From: Roseibium aestuarii
GTDB lineage: Bacteria > Pseudomonadota > Alphaproteobacteria > Rhizobiales > Stappiaceae
Length of the DNA: 64,000 nt
Assembly: GCF_008477545.1 (NCBI RefSeq)
Contig: NZ_VORA01000001.1
Location: 1,612,001 to 1,676,000, forward strand
Direction: 5' to 3'
A model generated the notes under the pieces. It searched no databases and was not told the DNA's origin. It saw only the letters and a list, made by a program, of their open reading frames with translations. Each line of letters opens with the position of its first letter. Positions within the stretch are counted from its first letter, which is position 1. A program made the position numbers and the translations under genes. Shown here in pieces: positions 42,204 through 50,382 of this stretch.

Positions 42204-44741
42204 TCAGAGCCAGAGGATTTCCTTGCGATAGTCGATGTCGGTGAGAAGGGCCGAGGCGGGTCCCTCGTGGAAGACGCTGCCACGCTCCAGGGCGAAGACC
42301 CGGTCTGCCAGGGCCAGGACAAGATCAAGATTGTGCTCGACGATGAGGATCGGCAGGTCCTGACGCAGCCGGTCAAAGACCATGAAGAGCTCCTCGACCA
42401 CGGCAGGCGCCAGACCCTCGAAAGGCTCGTCGAGCAGCAAGAGCTTCACGTTGCCGGACAGGGCGCGGGCCACGGCGAGCATCTGCTGCTCCCCGCCCGA
42501 CAGAAGATCGCCGGCGGTTCTGGCACGTTCCCTGAGACGGGGGAACATGTCGAAGATGCGTTCCTCGCTCCAGACAACCCCGTCGCTGCCGTCGGTCTTG
42601 CGGGCCAGACGGCCGAGTTCCAGATTGTCGCGCACACTCATGCCCGAGAAGATGCCGCGCCCCTGAGGGACATATCCGACACCCAGACGGGCGATGTCGG
42701 GTGCGCTCAGGTTGCGCAGGTCCTCATCGGCGAAGAGGATCCGGCCGCTTTCGCTTGGCACCAGGCCTGCGATGGTCTTGAGCAGGGTCGACTTGCCCGC
42801 GCCGTTGCGCCCGAGCAGGGCGACGATCTCGCCGCTGCGAATGTCGAGACAGGCATCGTTCAGGATGTGGCTCTTGCCGTAGAACGTGTTGACATTCTCA
42901 AGCGTGAGCACGGGCGTCGAAGGCGCTGTGCCTTCCGCTGCCCGGCCGACGACGGTTGGCGTTCCGGTGCCGGTGTAGATTTCCTGCACATGGGCGTCGG
43001 CCCGAACCTCGGCCGGCGTTCCGCTCATGAGCACCTGACCCTGGTTCATGACGGTTACCTGATGGGACAGGGACAGGACCCGGTCGAGATCATGTTCGAC
43101 GATGAGGACGGGAATATTCTCCGCCATGCGACGTACCAGGCTCGCAACGCGCTCCCGCTCGGCGGCGGCAAGACCTGCCAGTGGTTCATCCAGCAGCAGG
43201 ATCTGCGGCTTGGAGGCCAGGGCAATGCCCAGGTCCACGAGCCTCTGGCCGCCATAGGACAGGTCGCCGCCCTTGACGTCCTCGATCCCCTCGAGGCCGA
43301 GGAACCTTGTCAGTTCCGCGGTTTCCCGGTGAACGTCCCCATAGGTGTCGATATCCCGCCAAAGGTTGAACCGTCCGGGATGCTTCGCCTGAACGGACAG
43401 GTGCAGGTTCTCGTAGATGCTGACCCCTTCGTGCAGATTGGTGATCTGGAAGGACCGCGCGAGACCCTTGGCCGAGATCTCGTGCGGGGCAAGGCCGGAG
43501 ATGTCGGTGTTGGCGAGCTTCACCGAACCTTGATCGGGCATGAACATGCCGGAGATCAGGTTGAAGGTGGTGGTCTTGCCGGCGCCATTCGGGCCGATCA
43601 GGGCGTGGATCTGCCCGCTGTTGACGGTCAGGGACACCTGGTCCACCGCCTTGAAGCCACCGAATTTCTTCACGATCCCTGCGACCTCCAGGACCGCGCC
43701 GATGCGGGCCGCAGGGCGGAGGAATTCGGGAAGCGGCAGGCCTTCGTAGATCTTGCGGCGGCTCATGGCCGAGGTTTCGACTGGCGGCGGCGACAGGCGA
43801 TTGCGGATCTGCTGCCAGATGCCGGCAATGCCGCCCGGTGCGAAGATCACGAAGCCGACGAAGACGATGCCGAAATAGAGCATCCAGTTCTGCGTCCAGA
43901 TCGAGAAGAGCTCACGGAAGACGATGTAGAAGACCACGCCGATCGCCGGGCCCAGCAAATGGTTCATGCCGCCGATGACGACCATGGCCAGCATTTCGCC
44001 GGAGAGGGTGATGGAGGTCGCCTCGGCGGAGACGAGATAATGCTCGAAGCCGGAGAGACTGCCGGCCAGACCGGTGATCATCGCCGACAGGGTGAAGGCC
44101 AGCAACTTGTAGCGCTGAATGTCATAGCCCTGGAACGAGGCGCGCAGCTGGTTCTCGCGGATGGCGACGATGACATGGCCGAAGGGCGAGCGCAGCAACC
44201 GGACCATGAAGAAGAGGACGAGCGCGGCGATGACGGCGACGAAGGCATAGTAGTTCGCCGAGGCATCCAGATCGATCGGTCCGAGGGTGCCGCGGCTCAA
44301 CCCGCCGAGCCCGTCTTCGCCACCGGTCACATTCGTCCAGCGGAACGCGATCGTGTAGCCCAGGGCCACGAGCGCCAGGGTCAGCAGCGCGAAATACACC
44401 CCGCGCCGGCGCAGGATGAGGAACCCGATCAGCGCGCCGCCAAATCCGGTCACGCAGAGGCTGACGAGGATCGGCAGGAGGATCTGGCCAGGGAACCAGT
44501 TGAGCTGGGCGAGGGCAGCCGCATAGGCCCCGATGCCGAACCACAGCGAATGGCCGAATGAATGCAGGCCGGTGTAACCCACGATCAGGTTGAGGCCCAT
44601 GGTGGCGATGGCCAGGATCACGACGACCGAAGCCGTGTTGACCGTGAGACCGATCGCCGTCAGCAGGAAGGGAAGGGCCACAAGCATGGCCACGCCGATC
44701 CAGAAGGGACGGTACTTGTCCAGAAGACGGGTCATCATCAT
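42204..44741 (-). CDS. fused branched-chain-type ABC transporter: LivM permease + LivG ATPase + LivF ATPase
   Basis: An 845-residue fusion that joins three normally separate subunits. Residues 1-325 are a LivM-type permease with about ten helices (IATMGLNLIVGYTGLHSFGH, then AIRENQLRASFQGYDIQRYK, the coupling loop). Residues about 345-600 are a LivG-type ATPase with Walker A GPNGAGKTT near residue 382, an LSYGGQ signature and LLLDEPLAG. Residues about 612-845 are a LivF-type ATPase with Walker A GRNGAGKST near residue 643, LLSGGEQQM and LLLDEPFEG. All motifs are intact and no frameshift is needed. Its ATG overlaps the livH stop (ATGA). Fusion enforces 1:1:1 stoichiometry, and both ATPases are tied to the permease. 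The substrate is likely a small carboxylate or amino acid; ALDH and SDR follow in the operon. Confidence 0.93.
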   Translation of the reverse strand: MMMTRLLDKYRPFWIGVAMLVALPFLLTAIGLTVNTASVVVILAIATMGLNLIVGYTGLHSFGHSLWFGIGAYAAALAQLNWFPGQILLPILVSLCVTGFGGALIGFLILRRRGVYFALLTLALVALGYTIAFRWTNVTGGEDGLGGLSRGTLGPIDLDASANYYAFVAVIAALVLFFMVRLLRSPFGHVIVAIRENQLRASFQGYDIQRYKLLAFTLSAMITGLAGSLSGFEHYLVSAEATSITLSGEMLAMVVIGGMNHLLGPAIGVVFYIVFRELFSIWTQNWMLYFGIVFVGFVIFAPGGIAGIWQQIRNRLSPPPVETSAMSRRKIYEGLPLPEFLRPAARIGAVLEVAGIVKKFGGFKAVDQVSLTVNSGQIHALIGPNGAGKTTTFNLISGMFMPDQGSVKLANTDISGLAPHEISAKGLARSFQITNLHEGVSIYENLHLSVQAKHPGRFNLWRDIDTYGDVHRETAELTRFLGLEGIEDVKGGDLSYGGQRLVDLGIALASKPQILLLDEPLAGLAAAERERVASLVRRMAENIPVLIVEHDLDRVLSLSHQVTVMNQGQVLMSGTPAEVRADAHVQEIYTGTGTPTVVGRAAEGTAPSTPVLTLENVNTFYGKSHILNDACLDIRSGEIVALLGRNGAGKSTLLKTIAGLVPSESGRILFADEDLRNLSAPDIARLGVGYVPQGRGIFSGMSVRDNLELGRLARKTDGSDGVVWSEERIFDMFPRLRERARTAGDLLSGGEQQMLAVARALSGNVKLLLLDEPFEGLAPAVVEELFMVFDRLRQDLPILIVEHNLDLVLALADRVFALERGSVFHEGPASALLTDIDYRKEILWL

Positions 44742-45613
44742 TCGAATTTCTCGATCCGCTCGCCGAGAAGCCCGCGCGGACGGAACATCAGCACCGCGAA
44801 CATCAGGACGTACATGGAGGCCGCGCCGGCGGCCGGATAGAAGTGGATGGTTACGCCGCGCACCACCCCGACGAGGAGTGCGGCCAGGATCACGCCCCAG
44901 AAGCTGCCGAGCCCGCCGATGATCACGACGACGAAGGCAACCGTCAGGATCTCGGCTCCCATCGCCGGATGCACGATGGTGATCGGTGCGAAGAGTGCCC
45001 CGCTGAGCGCGGCAAGGCCGACGCCGAGCACGATGACGGCGGTCATGTAGGGCTGGAGACGGATGCCGAGTGCGGCGACCATGTCCGGCTGCTGGATTCC
45101 GGCGCGCACGACACGGCCGAAACTCGTCCTGTTGAGCAGCGACCAGATGGCGACGAGCGCGATGACGACGACCCCGAGAAGGAAGAGGCGATAGCGCGAG
45201 AACAGGAAGTCGCCGACCATCACCGGGCCCTTCATGGCCTGAGGCATGGACACCGGGATGGGGGCTGCACCCCAGATGATGCGGATGAGCTGTTCGCCCA
45301 CCATCGCAAGGCCGAAGGTCACCAGCAGGCTGAGGATCGGATCGGCCCTGTAGAAGCGGCGCAGGATGAACCGCTCGAAGGCGATGCCCAGACAGCCGAC
45401 CACGACGGGCGAGAGGATCGCCCCGCCGGCGAAGCCCAGGTGCCTGGCGATTTCGAGCGAGATGTAGGCGCCAAGCGCATAGAAGGCGCCATGGGAGAGA
45501 TTGACGATCCCCCCGACGGAAAAGATGAGCGAGAGCCCGAGCGCGATCAGGAGGTAATACCCCCCGAGCACCAGCCCGTTGACCACCTGCTCCATGAGAA
45601 AGACGAATTGCAT
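44738..45613 (-). CDS. livH: branched-chain-type ABC transporter permease, LivH family
   Basis: A 291-residue inner-membrane permease with about eight helices. LGLSLIFSVGGIVNLSHGAFYALGAY in its N-terminal half is the LivH hallmark (including the NLSHG motif), and VRAGIQQPDMVAALGIRLQPY is the coupling loop that contacts the ATPase. It forms the membrane channel with the LivM part of the fused protein. The stop overlaps the ATG of the fusion gene (ATGA). It is separated from the binding-protein gene upstream by 132 bp that contain a terminator-like hairpin. Confidence 0.93.
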   Translation of the reverse strand: MQFVFLMEQVVNGLVLGGYYLLIALGLSLIFSVGGIVNLSHGAFYALGAYISLEIARHLGFAGGAILSPVVVGCLGIAFERFILRRFYRADPILSLLVTFGLAMVGEQLIRIIWGAAPIPVSMPQAMKGPVMVGDFLFSRYRLFLLGVVVIALVAIWSLLNRTSFGRVVRAGIQQPDMVAALGIRLQPYMTAVIVLGVGLAALSGALFAPITIVHPAMGAEILTVAFVVVIIGGLGSFWGVILAALLVGVVRGVTIHFYPAAGAASMYVLMFAVLMFRPRGLLGERIEKFE

Positions 45614-45695
45614 GAGCGCGTCCGATTGGTTTCTGGCGGACGACCGCGACCGGACGCGGCCGTTGCCGGCCCGCCGTCTTGTCGGATCTGTCGGG

Positions 45696-45725
45696 AAAAA
45701 CGGGAAGGCGATGGACGCCTTCCCG
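45696..45725 (-). terminator. terminator-like hairpin between binding-protein gene and livH
   Basis: On the - strand, CGGGAAGGCG (rc of 45716-45725) pairs with CGCCTTCCCG (rc of 45701-45710) around a 5-nt loop, and five T follow. It lies 21 bp after the binding-protein stop codon and 83 bp before livH. As the downstream genes have no other evident promoter, it probably works as a partial terminator that makes binding protein exceed permease. Confidence 0.8.
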
Positions 45726-45745
45726 ACGTCATGCTCTCTCGGACA

Positions 45746-47011
45746 CTAGAGAGAGCAGGGATTTTGCTCTGCGGTCGGGAAGATCACTTCCAGATCCTGA
45801 TCCTTGCCCGGCACGGACTGGCCCAGGGCCATGATGTCGAACCGGTCCTTGGCTTCGCCCGCGGCCTTCACGGAGAAGGGATAGGCCTCCTGAATGAGCT
45901 GATGGTCCCACTTGCGGAAATAGGCTTCCCGATCCTTCAGGATGTTGAATTTCGCGCCGCTCTCCAGATAGTCGACGAGCTTCTCGCTGTCGGTGGACTG
46001 GGTCTCTTCCATGGCCTGAGCTGCGATCTTCAGGGCGATATATTCGATCCAGGCATGGTTCTCCGGCACTTCGCCGTATTTGGCCTGGAAGCGTTCGACG
46101 AAGGCCCTGGAGTCCGGGTTGTCCAGCGTGTGATACCAGGGGGTCGGCCAGGTGCCGGTCAGATTGCCTTCCCCGGCGGCCCAGGCGTCGGCGGTGTTCA
46201 GGTTGAACCCGACGGTCGGGAAGGGCAGGCCGTATTCCGCATATTGCTTGACGAAATTCGTCACCTGATTGCCTGCAAGGTTGAGGCAGACAACGTCCGG
46301 CTGGGCCTGGCGGATCTTCAGAAGATACGGCGAGAAGTCGGTAACGTCCGTCGCGACCAGATCGTCCTGGACAAGCGTGGCTCCATTGGCATCGAAGAAA
46401 TACTTCGCCGCGCGCAGAAGATCATGACCGAAGACATAGTCGGCGGTCAGGGTCACGAATTTCTTGCCTTCCACCATGCCGTCACGCAGCAGGGCGCTGC
46501 CCACTGCATTCACCATCACGGTGTTGGGAATGTCGGTGCAGAACATGTAGCGGTTGCAGCTCTTGCCGCGCAGGGTATCGGAGCGCGGGCCGAGCGCCAG
46601 GAACAGGCGCTTGTTGCGCTCCGCCACCTGGGAAATCGCGAGGGCCGACGCGGAGCTGATTTCCCCCATCAGGAAGGCATTGCCGTCCCGCTCCAGCATG
46701 CGCTGCGCCTTGGTGGCGGCGGTGTCGGGATTGATGCTGTCCTCGGAGCTCACGACGAGCTGGCGGCCCATGACGCCACCGGCGGCGTTGATCTCCTCGG
46801 CGGCGAGCTGGATGCCCTTGACCGCCCACTCTCCGAGCGAGCCGAGAAAGCCGGTCATCGGCGTCAGATGGCCGATCCGGATGGCTTCTGCCTGAGCGTG
46901 GACGAGCGCCGGCATGGAGAGCATGGAACCTGCGGCGAGACCTCCCGCGCCGACTTTCAACGCGGTCCGGCGCGATATGCCGCCGGTGCGTGCCTTCGAG
47001 TCCGTCATCAT
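45746..47011 (-). CDS. LivK-type ABC transporter substrate-binding protein with Tat signal
   Basis: A 421-residue periplasmic binding protein of the branched-chain amino-acid/amide family (Peripla_BP_6). The N-terminus carries a twin-arginine export signal, SRRTALKVGAGG, at residues 14-25, followed by AAGSMLSMPALVHA and cleavage near residue 39. The core has IRIGHLTPMTGFLGSLG and MKGIQLAAEEINAAGG-like GIQLAAEEINAAGGVMG. A Tat leader on a Liv-type SBP is known in proteobacteria. It heads the operon livK-like/livH/livMGF/ALDH/SDR and diverges from a NAC-like LysR gene. GGGAGGAAA lies upstream of two adjacent ATG codons (47011 and 47008). The ligand cannot be read, but acids rather than branched-chain amino acids seem likely from the neighbours. 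Confidence 0.9.
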   Translation of the reverse strand: MMTDSKARTGGISRRTALKVGAGGLAAGSMLSMPALVHAQAEAIRIGHLTPMTGFLGSLGEWAVKGIQLAAEEINAAGGVMGRQLVVSSEDSINPDTAATKAQRMLERDGNAFLMGEISSASALAISQVAERNKRLFLALGPRSDTLRGKSCNRYMFCTDIPNTVMVNAVGSALLRDGMVEGKKFVTLTADYVFGHDLLRAAKYFFDANGATLVQDDLVATDVTDFSPYLLKIRQAQPDVVCLNLAGNQVTNFVKQYAEYGLPFPTVGFNLNTADAWAAGEGNLTGTWPTPWYHTLDNPDSRAFVERFQAKYGEVPENHAWIEYIALKIAAQAMEETQSTDSEKLVDYLESGAKFNILKDREAYFRKWDHQLIQEAYPFSVKAAGEAKDRFDIMALGQSVPGKDQDLEVIFPTAEQNPCSL

Positions 47012-47151
47012 GTTTCCTCCCGAGATAGACGTTTCCAGGTAATGATCTGAAATTATGCCTCGGGCGCTTTTCTTATGGCGCGCCTCGTCTTTGTTCCCCG
47101 GAGTGTAGGAAAACTATTTTTTCAGCGGAAATATTAAATAGAGATACTAGC

Positions 47152-47168
47152 TATAAGGTGGACTTATG
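47152..47168. promoter_or_regulatory. LysR-type operator (ATA-N9-TAT) between livK-like and LysR genes
   Basis: The sequence TATAAG-GTGGA-CTTATG has a perfect 5-bp inverted repeat ATAAG/CTTAT at 47153-47167, matching the T-N11-A rule for LysR proteins and the ATA-N9-TAT consensus known for NAC. It lies 141 bp from the start of the binding-protein gene and 26 bp from the LysR start, so it may serve both activation and autorepression. A further CTTATGG half-site is at 47072. Confidence 0.75.
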
Positions 47169-47194
47169 GGAGAAATTGCGCTCATCTTTCGCGC

Positions 47195-48172
47195 ATGCTT
47201 GATACACGCCAATTGAGATATTTCGTGCAGATCGTGGAAAGCGGCAGCCTGTCCAAGGCCAGCCGCGAGCTCCTGATCGCGCAGCCCGCCCTCAGCCAGC
47301 AGATCGCCAAGCTCGAGGATGAGGTTGGCCGCCCCTTGCTGCACCGCTCGTCGAAGGGGGTGACCCCGACGGAAAACGGCCTCGCGCTGTATCACCACGC
47401 CCGGTTCATGCTGCGCCAGCTCGATCAGGCCCTGTCGATTGCCCGCAGCGACACGGGTGCGGTGCAGGGCATGGTGTCCGTCGGTCTGCCGGCGACGACC
47501 GTGTCAGCTCTCGGCCTCAATCTGGTCCGCACCATTCGCAAACGCTATCCCAGCATCCTTTTGAACGTGGTCGAGGGGATGAGCGGTCATATCGGCCACC
47601 TGATGCGCCTGGGCCAGCTCGATCTGGCCGTGCTCTTTTCCAGCGACATGTCGAGCGAGCTGACCGTCGAGCCGCTGCTGATCGAGGAGCTGTTCGTTCT
47701 TCTGCCGCGCAACAGTCCGCTGTTTCCCCAGGAGCGCACCTCCATCACCATCGCCGAGGCGGCGGAGCTTCCCCTGATCCTGCCGACCGGGTCGCACGGG
47801 CTTCGCCAGCGGATCGCGGCCGAGTTCGAGAACCGGGGGCTGGGCACGAATGTGGTGGCCGAGATCGACAGCCTGTCGCTGCTGATGAATTGCGTTCACG
47901 ACGGGATCGGCGCCACGATCAAGCCCATGGGCGCGATCATGCATGAAGGGGCAAGGGGGCGCGACTGGCGCTATCTGCCGGTGTCCGACGCCCGGTTCCG
48001 CCGGCGCAACTTCCTCTATTCGCTCGCGCCCGAGCGCCTGTCCACGGCGGCGGCAGTTGTTGCCTCCGTCCTGAAGGAGATCGCCGAGGACCTGGTGGAG
48101 AGCGGGGACTGGTCGGGCTTCGAGGATTACGAGGTGCTGAAAACGGTCGAGGCGACCAGCGTGATGATCTGA
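47195..48172 (+). CDS. LysR-family regulator, NAC-like
   Basis: A 325-residue LysR regulator. The N-terminal DNA-binding domain (MLDTRQLRYFVQIVESGSLS, then IAQPALSQQIAKLEDEVG) closely follows that of NAC, the nitrogen assimilation control protein, including IAQPALSQQ in the recognition helix. The effector domain (GMVSVGLPATTVSALGLNLV onward) is of the common LysR type. It diverges from the Liv-type operon across a 183-bp gap that holds the ATA-N9-TAT palindrome, so it probably controls that operon and itself. The matching palindrome at 53.4 kb suggests that it may act there too. The effector is unknown. Confidence 0.88.
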   Translation: MLDTRQLRYFVQIVESGSLSKASRELLIAQPALSQQIAKLEDEVGRPLLHRSSKGVTPTENGLALYHHARFMLRQLDQALSIARSDTGAVQGMVSVGLPATTVSALGLNLVRTIRKRYPSILLNVVEGMSGHIGHLMRLGQLDLAVLFSSDMSSELTVEPLLIEELFVLLPRNSPLFPQERTSITIAEAAELPLILPTGSHGLRQRIAAEFENRGLGTNVVAEIDSLSLLMNCVHDGIGATIKPMGAIMHEGARGRDWRYLPVSDARFRRRNFLYSLAPERLSTAAAVVASVLKEIAEDLVESGDWSGFEDYEVLKTVEATSVMI

Positions 48173-48205
48173 TCGCCTCTCCTGCTGTGGTGTTCCGGGT
48201 GCTTC

Positions 48206-48574
48206 TCACCCGTCCTTCAGCGGTGTTGTCACCACAATGAAGGTCAAGGGTCCGAGGCCGGTGTTCTGGATTGCATGCCAGGTTCCCGGCGGCAGGAAGA
48301 TCACGTCATGCTTGCGCACGACCCGGCGCTCCTCGCCGATGTCCATCAGCCCTTCGCCGTCCAGCACGTGATAGATCTGCTCCTGAACCTTGTGGACGTG
48401 CCGTTCCACATAGGCCATCGGCTGATAAGTGGAGATGCGGTAGTCGAGCTGCTTCGAGCCCGTCGTCTCCGGGTGGACGAGAGCCTTGGACAGGGCGCCG
48501 CCGAAGTGGCCGGGGAACTGCTGCCAGGGTTCTTCGGCAATGTTGCGGATCGAGGCCGCACCTTTCTCGGTCAT
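48206..48574 (-). CDS. cupin-domain protein
   Basis: A 122-residue single-domain cupin. The first cupin motif is close to H-x-H-x-(5)-E, seen as ERHVHKVQEQIYHVLDGEG with metal-ligand histidines and a glutamine in place of the glutamate; the second motif is FLPPGTWHAIQNTG with the last histidine. Such small proteins are isomerases, dioxygenases or ligand-binding regulators. ATG 48574 is preceded by GGGAGA; a start 27 bp upstream lacks such a site. It is the last gene of the ribose-type SBP operon, 23 bp after the ThDP enzyme, so it may handle the same metabolite. No terminator is seen before the convergent LysR gene. Confidence 0.85.
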   Translation of the reverse strand: MTEKGAASIRNIAEEPWQQFPGHFGGALSKALVHPETTGSKQLDYRISTYQPMAYVERHVHKVQEQIYHVLDGEGLMDIGEERRVVRKHDVIFLPPGTWHAIQNTGLGPLTFIVVTTPLKDG

Positions 48575-48597
48575 CTGTTCTCTCCCATGGGGTGGTT

Positions 48598-50382
48598 TCA
48601 TCCGGCCGGAGACCAGGCCTCGCCAAAGACGGGCTGTTTCGGGGGAATGGGCGGCAGTTCCCAGGCGCCGGTCGCGGGCGGGCGAATGTTGGCATCCACA
48701 TGGACGTCGATGAGCGCGGGACGGTTGGAAGCGATGGCCTGTTCCAGAGTGCCTGCGAAATCCTGGGATCGGGTGACGGTATAGCCATCCACGCCGGCAG
48801 CCCGGGCCCAGGCGGCAAAGTCCGGATTGTAGGGCTCCTGATTGAGGCCATGGGTGAAGGCCGTGCCATATTCGCGCCCGCCGAAATAGGCGTATTGCAG
48901 GTCGCGGATGGCGCCCCAGGCGAAGTTGTTCCAGACGACCCAGACAACGGGGATGTTGTATTCCACGGCCGTACAGAGCACGTGCGGAACCATGGTGAAG
49001 CCGCCGTCTCCGCAGACGGAGACCACCGGGCGGTCGGGTGCCGCCAGCTTGGCGCCGAGAGCGGAACTGGGGCCGAAGCCCATGCCCGAATAGCCCCAGG
49101 TGTTCAGCATGGTCTGAGGGCGCCGGGCCTCCCAGAACTGCATGAACCAGTTGTGGTGAATGCCGCTGTCCAGGGTGATGATCGCGTCATCCGGCATGAC
49201 CTTGCGGCAGTCGGCAACGATCCGCTCCGGGCGGATCGGGCTTGAGTGCAGGTCAAAGCCGGGGGCAATGAATTTCTGCCATTGGGCCGCCCAGTCGGCG
49301 ATCTGCTTGCGCCAGCTTTCGAGACGCGGACCAGCGTCGACATTGCGACGATCCATCTCGGACAGGGCCTGCCGCAGGAAGGCGCGCGCATCGGCCAGGA
49401 TTCCGAGATCCGGCGGGTAGTTCCGCCCGATCTCCGCGTGGTCCACGTCGACGTGGATCAGGCGGGTCCGAGGAAAGTTCCAGGAATATCCGGGGATCCA
49501 GGACGAGGCGGAGCGGTCGTCAAATCGGGCGCCGACGGCGAGCACCAGATCGGCATGGCGTCCGGCCTGGTTGGCGCCATAGGCCCCGTTGCGGCCAATG
49601 AAGCCGAGGGAGAGCTCGTGGCGCATGTCCATGCAGCCCATGCCATTCGGAGACGAGATCACCGGGATCGACAGCCGTTCGGCCAGGGTCACCAGTTCGA
49701 CGCCCGCTTCAGACAGGGTGACGCCATGGCCGATGAAGATCACCGGACGCTCCGCCGCCAGAAGCCAGTCGACCGCCGTGGTGACATCTGCTTCGCTCGC
49801 CCCGCTGCGGCGCATGTTGAGCCCGGGCGATGCCGGCTCCTCGCGAACATCGCCTTCTTCCACGAAAAGGTTGTAGGGCACATCCAGATTGACCGGGCCG
49901 GGGCGGCCGGTCGTCATGGTCTGGGCTGCCTGGCGCATGGCCAGTGGCAGCATCTCCACCCGGGTCGGCTGGAAGGAGCGCTTGACCACCGGCTTGATCA
50001 CATTGTTGAAATCCGCCTGATGATGCTGGTTCAGCTCCTGAAACGGGCCGCGGTTGAACTGGGATGTCGGCACATTCGCCGTGATCGAGAAGATCGCCGA
50101 ACTGTCCGTCTGGGCCACGGCGAGGCCCATGATCAGATTGGCCGATCCCGGCCCGGTCGACGTCAGTGTCGCTGCCGGAGTGTGGCTGACCCGGAAGAAG
50201 CCGTCGGCCATGTGCGCGGCCGTCTGCTCGTGCCTCGGAGAGACCAGCTTGACCTCGTCCTTCACGTCATAGAGGGAATCCAGAAGGCCCACGTTGCCGT
50301 GGCCGCAGATCCCGAACACATACGGGATCTTCTCCCTGACCAGAAATTCGGCGATCAGATCACCGCCCTTGCGCTTTACCAT
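48598..50382 (-). CDS. ThDP-dependent enzyme, acetolactate-synthase/decarboxylase superfamily (first copy)
   Basis: A 594-residue thiamine diphosphate enzyme with the three-domain layout of acetolactate synthase and related decarboxylases. The cofactor-activating glutamate is in SPRHEQTAAHMADG near residue 52, STGPGSANLIMG is in the PYR domain, and the cofactor-binding GDGGF-x23-NN motif is CGDGGFTMVPH to VWVVWNN, with an altered PLWR/phosphate loop. ILV-type FAD contacts are not obvious. The ATG lies inside the flavoprotein stop (TGATG). Position after a ribose-type SBP and a flavoprotein and before a cupin points to a catabolic C-C bond cleavage, for instance of a 2-oxo acid made by the flavoprotein. 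The substrate is unknown. Confidence 0.87.
   Translation of the reverse strand: MVKRKGGDLIAEFLVREKIPYVFGICGHGNVGLLDSLYDVKDEVKLVSPRHEQTAAHMADGFFRVSHTPAATLTSTGPGSANLIMGLAVAQTDSSAIFSITANVPTSQFNRGPFQELNQHHQADFNNVIKPVVKRSFQPTRVEMLPLAMRQAAQTMTTGRPGPVNLDVPYNLFVEEGDVREEPASPGLNMRRSGASEADVTTAVDWLLAAERPVIFIGHGVTLSEAGVELVTLAERLSIPVISSPNGMGCMDMRHELSLGFIGRNGAYGANQAGRHADLVLAVGARFDDRSASSWIPGYSWNFPRTRLIHVDVDHAEIGRNYPPDLGILADARAFLRQALSEMDRRNVDAGPRLESWRKQIADWAAQWQKFIAPGFDLHSSPIRPERIVADCRKVMPDDAIITLDSGIHHNWFMQFWEARRPQTMLNTWGYSGMGFGPSSALGAKLAAPDRPVVSVCGDGGFTMVPHVLCTAVEYNIPVVWVVWNNFAWGAIRDLQYAYFGGREYGTAFTHGLNQEPYNPDFAAWARAAGVDGYTVTRSQDFAGTLEQAIASNRPALIDVHVDANIRPPATGAWELPPIPPKQPVFGEAWSPAG

Noticed and set aside
40764..42244. 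492-codon + strand frame opposite the aldehyde dehydrogenase
   Set aside because: Antisense to a gene with intact catalytic residues; no motif.
42267..44561. 764-codon + strand frame opposite the Liv fusion gene
   Set aside because: It is antisense to the fusion gene, whose three domains have all motifs intact, and shows no motif of its own.
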